A DNA stretch of 64,000 nucleotides from Gyrodactylus bullatarudis (lineage: Eukaryota > Platyhelminthes > Monogenea > Gyrodactylidea > Gyrodactylidae), in NCBI GenBank assembly GCA_012064415.1, contig SSNU01000060.1, forward strand, positions 1 through 64,000. The letters run 5' to 3'. The notes under the pieces were generated by a model, which saw only the letters and a program-made list of their open reading frames with translations, was not told where the DNA came from and did not search any database. A program made the position numbers and the translations under genes. Positions 54,175-64,000 of this stretch are shown here, piece by piece. Each line of letters begins with the position of its first letter. Within the stretch, counting starts at the first letter, position 1.

Positions 54175-57100
54175 TCAAAATTTAATTTCTCCTCTGCTTG
54201 CAGATTTAATAGCAATTTGCTGAAAAATAATTACATGAATTAAAAAATTATTTACCTTTAGTAGTGGGATCGTATTGAATAAGGAAAATCCAAAACTCCT
54301 TACAATATTAATAGGGTCTAGATAAGTGGGAAGGCCAATATTGGGCTTAGAGTAGCTAATGTTGATTGCCTCTATGAAAGCCATGATGGGTATGACTGCC
54401 CTCATCCTCTCTGATTCATACTCTTTCAAATGGCTGATATCATCTAAGATAGATAAGTAAAATTCTGATATACTTATTTTGAAGCCGGATGTAACAGCAT
54501 GTGACATTTTTTCCACCAAACTAAGACTATCACCAACTCCAAGATTGTAACCAAGGCCAGCCAAGGGAAGTATACGATGAGCTGAATCGCCTATCAACGC
54601 GAAATTATCACCCACATAATTCGCAACATGGCTAAAACCCAGTGGGAATGCTCCTCGTGATTTTGATAGGATATCAATTACTTGGGGGACATCATGCGAA
54701 ACACTGAATTTTTCTGTCGAATAATTTAAATTTTTGAAAAACTCCACAAATCTAGCATCTAAAACATGGGGTCCATTTGTCTTTTTATGCTTATGAAGAA
54801 TAAATGGGAAATTATAAAGATTTTATTTATAAATATATCGTCTTTGTTTTTGTGAGAAATTCTATAAGCAACATGTTTAGACAGAGAATAACAAAAATAA
54901 AAGACAAGATAAACATGACCCATAGAGACTGGGAAATTTGAAAGCCTAGTAGTAGTATTTCCATTGAGAAATAAAAAATGAGTCATTGTGAAACATGAAA
55001 TGGGCAAGAAAAATATGGAGTAAAGTTTCAGCTTATGATTCATAAGTTATGAAAACAAGTCGCTAATTAACACTGAGGAGTTTATAATTATATTCATCAG
55101 ATAAAATTTAGCAATCCTTTATTTTCATAAAAATTTTTTTGTTTATTTTTTAAATAAAAACTACCACTAAATCACATAAAACTACAGTAGTTTTCAATTA
55201 CTAGCAGTAGTCAAATTTATGAAATTGATGAAAGGGACTAGTCTGCCTCGACTGGTGAGTCATGTAAATTTAACTTACAAGCATTGAGTTAACTTGATGG
55301 AGAAAATCATTCTCTGACATTTCCATGAGTCTCTTGGCTTCTTCCCTAGTTGTACTCCATACCAATGAAGCGTATTCACTAGTCAACTGGAAAATATATA
55401 GATAAAGAGAGATTAATTACATGAAATTAAACAAAATATTATATAGTCAAACATGAAAAATCCCTCTTCGTGGAGACCATAATAGAAGGATGAGAACATT
55501 AAAAAGTTATAGGGGTCATATATGTACATGAGAAGATATCATCTCTTCTTGTCTTTCAATGTATTGATACTTTTTGCAGTGTGTGTTTATGTGTTGAAAA
55601 ACAGGGCTTGTAGGGATACATTCCCCCCCCCCTCAACTCCTGTATTATTAAGCCTCTATTCTCTTTATTCTTGTCTCACTTCTCCATATGCGCTTGATTT
55701 TTTCTCAATGGTCAAAGAGGATGATGAACAGAGAAAGATGGGGAGAAATACACGAAGACATCACAGAGAGGAGAATATAATTTTATTCAAACATATTTTT
55801 TTATTTTTGACATGGCTTTGTGTGATTTTAAGTCGTGATATGCGTAGTACCACAACGATCATGGAGAACAGTAAACACTGCCAGAGTGTAAACAAATGTC
55901 AGGAAATAGGAAGGAATTTTATTAGAGCTTTTACTAATTTACATTTAAATGAATCAATCATCCTCTACAAGTTCACAATGAAGGGAAGGGAATTTATTGT
56001 GAGATGGGAATAAAGGTTTAATGGGTGAAAAATAAAAAAGTCTAGTACTAAAACGAATGAGAGGTTTTGGCAGAAAAGTCAGGAATATTTTGGTTGGTAT
56101 TTGTTGAATGAATGAGATGTAGTTTAATTTAAAAAGTAGATTTAATCAAAATCATGCAAAGCCTCATCTAGACGTTCAGTCCTTAACTATAGAACGGGTT
56201 CAATATAGATTTTTGCATTCCCTTCATCCTCATATTGACTCATACAATGCACTTATCTCTGTATTCGAAGATATGCCCTAATAGTTGAAGAATTCTCTGA
56301 GAATAAATATGATCTTAGAAAAAGATTAGGCAAGAAACTCAGGGGACATATTTCTTTGAAAAATAGTAAAAATTCAGTATTTTTGGCAGAATATAAATCT
56401 ACCAATAAGAGTGAAGAAGTTTATCTATACTATTATCTGATATGAAGTGTAGGCTTGTGGCAATGTGGCATGCTATGTTTTGTTGACAAAATTTCCTCAA
56501 CTATCAAAAGGATTAGAAACAAAAGAAATAATGATACCGGCTAATTCGCATTGAAATTCTATCCATAATGGGAAAATTAACAAAATTACTCCCCCTACTA
56601 ATATTTATATTGAATATTTCAGATTTTGTTATGGATCAAAAGTATTTTCCTATACATTCGAATTTCGAAGTATAAGTCGCGCGAGTCTTTATTATGAGCC
56701 TGAATTTCTCGTACGAATCCTATTATATCGCCAAGTCTTATCCATGATTTAAAAATAATTTATCAATAATTATTGATTCTACATTTGATCAGGCAAGTTT
56801 GAGTTCGAGGTAGGGAACTTTTTTAGTTTGAAAGAAATTTCGTAGAAAAGAATTTTCTAATAAAACTTTTGTGAACAAGAAAAAAATGTTGACAGTGAAA
56901 GAAAGCATCAAAGCTTAAGGTAATCATTAGCAGAGTGGTTTAAATATTTTAGGAAATTCAATGAATAAATAGACATATGTATACGGAACTACTTTGAAGT
57001 AAAAATAATAATAATCTAGAAATTCAGGATATTTAACCACGGATTCATAATCAATATTTGAAATCTGAAATTTTTAAATAGAACCAAAATAGCTACTTTT

Positions 57101-58036
57101 ACTGATTACTGGTGGTCAAAAACGATAGCAAAGAATTAAGTTTCACGAATAGAGATTTAAACTTATTCGAATTTTGTGGAAGTTATTCAAAAGAAGGCCT
57201 TCTCAATCTTCAAAATACAAAAAAATAACTAATAGGAAAATCATTAATTGTAATGATAAATTTAAAATAAAAAAAAAATTACTGGTAATATTGCTATAGG
57301 ACCTTTATCCAAGAATTTTTGCCAAGCAACAGTTTGGTCATAGTTATCACCCATTTTTAGAATGCTTCCAACAGCCATAAGGTCTTTATGCCAGGAAATA
57401 GTTGGTATTTGAGACTTTTTACGAATAATTGAATTTATACCATCTGCTCCAATGATTAAATTAGCTTGGATATCAATAGAGTTATTTGTAGATTTATCAG
57501 TAACTTTCAGTTTAGAATAGCCATTGCTTTCTATATTGTCAACTCTGTGATTGTAAAGCACTTTGGTGCTAGATTTTTCAACATTAGAAGTCAAAATTCT
57601 TAGGAGATGATCGTTCTCAACAATATAGCATATGTTAGAGTCCTTTTCATTCAATTTCACTAAACAGTTCTATTAATCGACTCTACTTACAAGTGAGATA
57701 TGATGAAGAAAAATCCTCAAAGACATTTATACGCTTTATTGGTTGGATTCTTTTACTAAGCCCATCCCATAATTTCAGTTCTTTAAAGAGGGAAATTGTT
57801 TTGTTATTCAAAGCAACTGTTCTAGCTCTTGGATTCTTAGAAGTTTCATTGTGTAATCGTGGACCATTATCAATTAGTACGATGCTTTTGTTTTTTATAA
57901 CTTCATGAGAAGAAGCGATTTGGGCGAAAGTAAAACCATTTAGACCTCCGCCGACAATAGCAATTTCGCAATTTATGACTTTGGAGAGATATTTTACTTG
58001 TCTCCTAAAAACATTGGAGTTAACTAGTAAATTCAT
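54175..58036 (-). CDS. COQ6: ubiquinone biosynthesis monooxygenase COQ6
   Basis: COQ6 is the mitochondrial flavin hydroxylase acting on C5 of the ubiquinone ring. Five exons: 58036-57691, 57659-57283, 55386-55279, 54780-54256 and 54219-54175; all phases fit, giving 466 residues (human 468). The N-terminus has the FAD-binding IAIVGGGLNGF. RARTVALNNKTISLF and LIIGADGINSIIRKK follow. The exon at 55.3 kb gives EYASLVWSTTREEA. FPLGFSHVANYVGDNFALIGDS and AHRILPLAGLGYNLG form the second FAD motif. Introns are 31, 1896, 498 and 36 nt. The acceptor before exon 4 (AAAAAG) is weak, but phase and alignment support it. Divergent from SDHA. Confidence 0.94.
55522..56013 (+). CDS. hypothetical frame inside COQ6 intron 2
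   Basis: A 163-codon plus-strand frame lies wholly inside the COQ6 intron. It starts with a hydrophobic segment (HLFLSFNVLILFAVCVYVL) and has another near residue 90 (HIFLFLTWLCVILS). It spans a run of ten or more C. No family is recognised, so it may be a chance frame. Confidence 0.2.
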   Translation: MYMRRYHLFLSFNVLILFAVCVYVLKNRACRDTFPPPSTPVLLSLYSLYSCLTSPYALDFFSMVKEDDEQRKMGRNTRRHHREENIILFKHIFLFLTWLCVILSRDMRSTTTIMENSKHCQSVNKCQEIGRNFIRAFTNLHLNESIILYKFTMKGREFIVRWE

Positions 58037-58141
58037 TTAAACAAAATATCTTTTGATTAAGAATTGTTTGTAAACTAATTTTCGACCCTAAATTTGAACT
58101 CTTGGAAATTTTGAGGAACAGTACCAAATCCATCCAAAATC
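58037..58141. promoter_or_regulatory. divergent promoter region, COQ6 and SDHA
   Basis: 105 bp between opposite start codons of two genes linked by ubiquinone metabolism. Confidence 0.45.
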
Positions 58142-61100
58142 ATGCTACTATCTAGTTGCAAAATTTTGAAAAAGAATTCTCATTTGGTTAATAATATTTC
58201 AAGGTCCTTTCAAACACTTCAAGGCTACAAAGTTATTGACCACAAGTATGACGCTGTAGTAGTTGGAGCGGGCGGTGCTGGTCTCAGAGCCGGATTCGGC
58301 CTTGCTAATGAAGGTTTCAAAACAGCTATTGTTTCGAAATTATTTCCCACGCGCTCACATACAGTTGCTGCCCAAGGTGGAATCAATGCAGCCCTTGGTA
58401 ATATTGAAAATGATGATTGGCGCTATCATATGTACGACACTGTCAAAGGTTCAGATTGGCTAGGAGATCAAGATGCTATTGCATACATGTGCGAAGAAGC
58501 TCCAAAAGCAGTTATTGAGCTGGAAAATTATGGTATGCCATTTAGTCGTCTTGAGAATGGAAAAATTTACCAAAGAGCTTTCGGTGGCCAATCTATTGGC
58601 TATGGCAAGACTCAAGCCCATAGAACTTGCTGTGTTGCAGATCGTACCGGTCACTCACTTTTGCATACACTTTATGGACGTTCTTTAAAGTACAACGCAA
58701 CTTATTTTACCGAATATTTCGCTTTGGATCTACTTATGGAAAATGGAGAATGCAAAGGTATAATTGCCTTGTGTCTTGAAGATGGTACCATTCATAGAAT
58801 TCAAGCAAAAAATACAGTTCTCGCTACTGGGTATGAATAATTTTTAAATATTTAATTTCCAATAAATTTAATTTCGAGTTTTTAGAGGCTATGGAAGAGC
58901 CTACTTCTCCTGTACCTCTGCTCATACTTGCACTGGTGATGGAACTGCATTAATTACACGTGCTGGCTTACCGAATCAAGATATGGAATTTGTACAGTTT
59001 CATCCTACTGGTATCTATGGCGCTGGGTGCTTAATAACTGAAGGTTGTCGTGGCGAAGGTGGCTATCTTATAAATAGTGAGGGAGAACGTTTCATGGAAC
59101 GTTACGCACCCAATGCTAAAGACTTAGCATCTAGAGATGTTGTTTCTCGATCAGAAACAATTGAAATTCGTGAAGGTCGTGGCGTTGGACCTCGAAAAGA
59201 TCACATCTATTTGCAGTTATCTCATTTACCTGCTAGTCAACTACAGGAACGACTACCAGGCATTAGTGAGACAGCAAAAATCTTTGCTGGTGTAGACGTA
59301 ACCAAGGAACCTATTCCTGTCCTTCCGACTGTTCACTACAATATGGGTGGTATACCAACCAATTATAAGGGCCAAGTTAGTTTATTTTTATACAGATTAT
59401 ACTTTAAAGTAATCTTCTAAGTTAAAAAATAATTAGTATAAATTATGATCGATTTCGCATTTGAAATAAAGAGTTTGAATTATTTTTATCAAGCTACAAG
59501 TAGGACCTTTCAACTCTATCCAATTATTGTCTAATGGAAAATTTAGATTCTAAATTTCTGATTTAATGAATGAAATTTTATTTTTTTCATATGATTCAAT
59601 CTTGTTTTTCACAGGTAATTACTTACAATTCAAAAACAAATAAAGATGAAATCATACCCGGTTTATACTCGGCTGGTGAAGCTGCTTGTGCAAGTGTACA
59701 TGGCGCTAATCGTCTTGGCGCCAATTCCCTCCTAGACTTGGTTGTATTTGGTCGTGCTTGTGCTCATCATATCGCTTCAACATGTAAGCCAGGTGATAAA
59801 GTTGACCCAATATCTCGATCCCTTGGCCAAGAATCAATTGAGAATCTTGATAAACTACGCAATGCAGACGGTAAATACTCAATCGCTGAAATTCGTCTTG
59901 AAATGCAAAGAGTTATGCAAGATCATGCCGCTGTCTTTAGAGATGGAGACTCGCTTAAGGAGGGATGTGAAAAAATGGATGCACTTTACAAAAAGATGAA
60001 GGATGTTAAGATCACTGATAAGTCCCTCATCTGGAATACAGATCTTATTGAAGGATTGGAATTACAGAATCTCATGTTGAATTCACTACAAGTGAGTGAA
60101 TCGAAGTTTGTATTGAGTCAACATATCAGGTTATGGTCTAGCTAACCTATCTTAACTTGAATTCAATTTGAATCCTTTTGATTTTCAAATTCAACTCTAA
60201 TAATCTTGTACATTGGTTTCGACCCAAGCTTTTAATCTATCCACTCTCGATATATATTTATCAGTAAGGACCACAAAAATATTTAAACTTTAGAAAATAT
60301 GAATTCTTAAGAACATCTTCTATTCTTTTTGAATTATTCAAACATAATTTGAAGTGGAGAAATTTATTTTCAAAAGAAGTCGACCCTATTTTACATCTAA
60401 ATTTAAAAATAACTTCAGAAAAAATTAAATTTACTAAATTTTTTGTAATTTTTAAAATATATTTACCCATTTATACATTTGGATATCTCAATTATATGTA
60501 AGAATATGTGCTAAAAACTATTTAATTCTTGAACTAATTTTATTAAATTAAAGCAAGTTCCTACATTTTAGAAGTAACTGAGTTAAAATTCAAAACATAT
60601 AAAATGTGTAAATTTGTGGTCCTAGTCATAATTCTGAATAATAATGACATATGAATACAGGTTCCTTAAAAACTGAATTCATGTCGCATGTTTTAAACTA
60701 TACTCAGAGTGGATACCTTTATCTGTTAAATAATTTGGTACATATTGTTCAAATTCTTAAATTGTCATTTAGTTTAATAATTTTTTCAAAGAGAGTTTTA
60801 AAAATGAGTTTAAGTTTGATTTCAGATTGAATTTATCAATCCTATTATAATCCAATACCGGCTATTTTTGATGACTTTGAATAGTGATAATTTGAATGAT
60901 TGAAAAATCTGGTTTAGCAATAGTTGATAACCATAAATCCTTAAATCTTGTATTTATTAACTGATAATATATAATTTTTAGACGATTTATTCTGCCGAGG
61001 CAAGGAAAGAATCTAGAGGAGCTCATTCTCGTGAAGATTATCCTGATAGATCAGATGAATATGACTACAGTAAACCAGTTGAAGGACAAACCAAGAAGGA

Positions 61101-61245
61101 TATAAAGGACCATTGGAGGAAGCATTCAATTAGCTTCCAATGTCCAGAAAGTGGCAAAGTAACCATGGAATATCGCCCTGTTATTGATGGAACTCTTGAT
61201 GAGAAGAAATGTCCATCAGTACCACCTAAACTAAGATCTTATTAG
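58142..61245 (+). CDS. SDHA: succinate dehydrogenase flavoprotein subunit
   Basis: SDHA oxidises succinate to fumarate in complex II and the TCA cycle, in the mitochondrial inner membrane. Exons 58142-58830, 58886-59375, 59615-60091 and 60982-61245 sum to exactly 640 codons (639 residues; human 664). Introns are 55, 239 and 890 nt. Visible features: a basic targeting N-terminus ([20 protein letters not shown]), FAD fold [19 protein letters not shown], the covalent-flavin region [16 protein letters not shown], the active-site HPTG and [16 protein letters not shown], and the C-terminal [19 protein letters not shown]. It appears intact. Confidence 0.97.
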
Positions 61246-62599
61246 AGGCACTTTATTAAAAACTCACTATTTCATGGAAAGTCTTGTTTAAAACGAAACT
61301 GTTGAATCATCTCTTTCAACAATATATAATGATATTTTTGAACTTAAAAGTATTATTTTTTTCTGTAGATCAGGATTGAATTTGTAGTCAAAGTTAGTCT
61401 GGGTATCATTAATTATAATTAATGATAAATTACGGATTAATCCTTAACCTTATCAACAGAATAAGTGGTAGCAGTTTGTTTCAGGTTCAGCGAAAAATTG
61501 GGCCTAGCACTCTAATTGCGCGTAGCTAATCAGATTCATTTGAATTCTTAAAAGGGGGGGATCATGGTGTAAATTCTATTCGAGCCTATTATTTAATACA
61601 AAACTGCCTATATCCACATTATATTTGATCTATCGTTCGGTTAAGGTTCAGTCTTTTCAATGGAGAGTATTCATCTGATAGGATTAAATCAAGATAAAAA
61701 TTGAGAACTGGCCCTTTTTATCGAAAAAGAATCTGGGAATCAATCAGAAGAGCTTCAATAAATAGGGAAAAAGAAAATCATTCATAAAATGCTATTTTAC
61801 GAGAAACTTCAGATTTCAAGCATATGACCATTGCCTCCTATTCGAGCTTGAACTTTTGCCAATTTCAGAAGAAAGTTAGGAAACATATGTATCTTCTCTC
61901 TTGTTATGAAAATCGTTCCCTCAATAACTGAATATTTTCTACCTGAAATAATGTAGTAAGCAAGTTGAATTAGGACATTCAGGAGGATTAAACAGTAAAT
62001 ATCCTGAAAATTTAAATTACCGAATAAGTTTTCTGGTTTCTAAATAAATTAAATTCAAATCTATGTTTAAGTGGGTGCAGAGTAGTCGACTGATTAGTCA
62101 AGAACGAAGTGATATCGGTTTATCTTGTAGGTTAATAATCGAGATGGAATAGAATACGTTATTGGAAAAGAAGTAATCTAAGATCTGGCGTTTAGACAGA
62201 CTTTCAAAGAAAATTAAATGTATTATATATACTGCCAGATAATTTTTTTTTAATTTTTAAAAAATCAGTTCGATTTAAAAAAGTTTATTTCAGAATTAGC
62301 CCGAAAATTTGCCAAAATTTGAAAAAGCCTATCGGTGCTGAAAATATTTCACACTTTTCATAAAACCCAAAATATTAAATTTGTTGGCCAAAGATATTAC
62401 TGAGGTAGGTTGGCATTTTAGGCTTCAATTTTAAACTTTAACTGATTCAGAAATCTACCAAACTAAATTAGTTTAACAAATAATAGACTTGAAAGGATTC
62501 GAAGATACTAAAAAACGGCACCAAAAGATTGATTACAAAGATCCAAATACAAATGTTGTTTTTCTTAATTCTGAGTGAAAATCAAGTAATCCTGAATGA
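61246..62599. other. intergenic DNA after SDHA
   Basis: AT-rich, without a recognised gene, RNA or repeat. Confidence 0.5.
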
Positions 62600-62607
62600 G
62601 TTATTAA

Positions 62608-63201
62608 TAGGGCCTCAAAAATAGTACCAAAAAAATAAAAAATAGTATCTCATAAACTCAAAAATAAGTAGAAAAAAGTACTTTCAAGAAAATTTAAGAG
62701 ATTTTTAGTAAAAAAATAGTCTTCTACTGTAAATTGTTGCAGAATTTTTAGTCAATCTTGTTTCAACAAAATTTCTGATTTTTGTTCAAATTTTTTTCCA
62801 TGATAGAAAATAACCCTTCAACCGTTCTTGTGCATATTTTACAAAATACATACATTGTATATCCTTTTAGTAGAAATTTGAAATTCATGAAGAAATATTA
62901 TCCAACAAAAAGCTACGATCTAGATGCTATTTTCCCACATGATGAAAGCTCGATATCAGGAATATAGCAATCAATTCATCGAAAATTTTGATTGGTAACT
63001 AGTTGAGGAATACTATATTCTGAGATTAAATTTGATTAAAATAGTACAATAAAGTACCTGGGCAACAATTTAGTACAGAAATAGTACCAGCTATCTTTTA
63101 AATAGGATTAGTTAAGCAGATTTTTTCTCCAGATTATTAAAAATCAGCCAGTCCTTTGTCTAGGGTAAAAATAGACCAAATAGTACTTTTTTGAGGGCCT
63201 A
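62608..63201. mobile_element. hAT-like MITE with intact target duplication
   Basis: This 594-bp non-coding element starts TAGGGCCTC and ends with its inverse GAGGGCCTA. It is flanked on both sides by the 8-bp duplication GTTATTAA (62600-62607 and 63202-63209). Eight-base duplications and TAGGG-type ends are hAT features. Inner inverted repeats around AATAGTAC extend the ends. A 61-codon frame inside is not considered a gene. A diverged relative lies at 20169-20696. Confidence 0.85.
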
Positions 63202-63414
63202 GTTATTAACTTATTATGAGAACTGTAACTTGACTTAGATAGAATTTATCAGAGAAAGAAATCCAGATTTTAAATAATGCATTTCGTTAATTTTTTTCGA
63301 TTTTTAAAATAACTTAAGTATATAAAATAGCCTTGATTGCGTTTTTAAGGCTGATTTTGAAATATGAATTTTAAATTTATCGCATTGAATCAATTCAAAG
63401 CACAAACCTAAAAT

Positions 63415-64000
63415 ATGTCAGATGATCAAATGCAAGAAGAGGCTGTGACAATTGTTCAAGATCCCCAGGAAAATATGGAAACTAATGACAATCAACTAGA
63501 AGTTAAAATTGAAAATATTATCGATTACCTAGCTCATATAAAGTTGACATTGAAACCTGAAGATTTTCTTCAAAATTGCGAAGAACTATTTATCAGTCTA
63601 TTATCTGCATTCAAAGAACATTATAGTATTAATGATGCCTGGAAATATATTAAGAAAGTTTCAGTGACCTTTAATGGTTACATGGTAAAGTGTTCTTCAG
63701 ATGAAGACTTATCAGCCAAATTGGATAAAGTTATGATAGACTTGGAAAGTATTGTGAATGCAAACGATAGTTCGATTCAGTTGGATCTTGAAGGCGTATC
63801 AAATCAGTCAAGTTTTACTGAAATGGCAAATTTTGTACGTTCAATCTCTGTCGGGAATACTCTAACTGATCTTAAAAGATTACTTGAAATCCTTGGTGAA
63901 TTGGGAGAGTCAAAGTTACTAGAGTACCACAATAAACTTGAAACCTGTGGTCAGATAGTCAATGATTTCGTTGAAACCCTCAAAGAGTATCTTGAGAAAA
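63415..64000 (+). CDS. unrecognised protein, runs off the window
   Basis: The frame opens at ATG 63415 and stays open for 195 codons to the end. It is acidic at the N-terminus (MSDDQMQEEAVTIVQ), then mostly helical with regularly spaced hydrophobic residues (ENIIDYLAHIKLTLKPEDFL; LTDLKRLLEILGELGESKLL). No family is recognised. The length without stops in AT-rich DNA and the even codon use support a real gene. Confidence 0.75.
   Translation, partial: MSDDQMQEEAVTIVQDPQENMETNDNQLEVKIENIIDYLAHIKLTLKPEDFLQNCEELFISLLSAFKEHYSINDAWKYIKKVSVTFNGYMVKCSSDEDLSAKLDKVMIDLESIVNANDSSIQLDLEGVSNQSSFTEMANFVRSISVGNTLTDLKRLLEILGELGESKLLEYHNKLETCGQIVNDFVETLKEYLEK

Noticed and set aside
58263..58688. Alternative frames over SDHA exon 1
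   Set aside because: Shadows of the real frame, which matches SDHA throughout.
62782..62967. 61-codon frame in the hAT MITE
   Set aside because: Element interior is non-coding, and the related copy at 20169 does not keep the frame.

Overview
This is animal nuclear DNA, strongly AT-rich, with intron-bearing genes. The conserved genes include an axonemal dynein assembly factor (CFAP300), a tetraspanin and type II protein kinase A signalling. Many introns are only 24-36 nt long (24, 25 and 29 nt in the Rab escort gene; 25 nt in the Rab gene), while others reach kilobases and hold transposons. Ciliated-animal genes, AT-richness and ~25-nt introns together suggest a simplified animal such as a dicyemid or orthonectid. 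That placement is inference; nothing in the window proves a species.

Region by region. 1-6540 is a nest of mobile elements. A decayed Ty3/gypsy retrotransposon on the minus strand is interrupted inside its reverse transcriptase by a pogo-like DNA transposon with ~400-bp inverted repeats, and joined at its integrase to a KRBA2-like integrase element. It is followed by a tRNA-like SINE carrying a hammerhead ribozyme. 6540-13960 is gene-poor and holds a Tc1 remnant, an unrecognised repeat-borne reading frame and a 0.5-kb foldback element. 14006-16493 holds a divergent pair, Rab escort protein (minus) and a Rab GTPase (plus). 16570-22170 is LINE and MITE debris. 22550-41424 is read as one large minus-strand gene for a type II PKA regulatory subunit, whose N-terminal half is expanded by Arg-Arg-x-Ser-rich and His/Asp-rich exons. 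A 251-nt assembly gap inside a perfect palindrome lies in one of its introns.

41636-61245 is gene-dense: a small RING-H2 protein, mitochondrial release factor (with a transposon-filled intron), NDUFAF4, CFAP300, a tetraspanin, a Myb/SANT-like protein, RWDD2, COQ6 and SDHA. 61246-63414 holds a hAT MITE with an intact 8-bp target duplication. A new reading frame starts at 63415 and runs off the window.

Genes often sit as divergent pairs about 80-210 bp apart. Two pairs share a pathway: Rab with Rab escort protein (prenylation), and COQ6 with SDHA (ubiquinone synthesis and ubiquinone reduction). Exon joins for Rab escort, Rab, RING, release factor, COQ6, SDHA and the 3' half of the PKA gene were checked by hand for phase and family alignment. 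No expression or database evidence was available.
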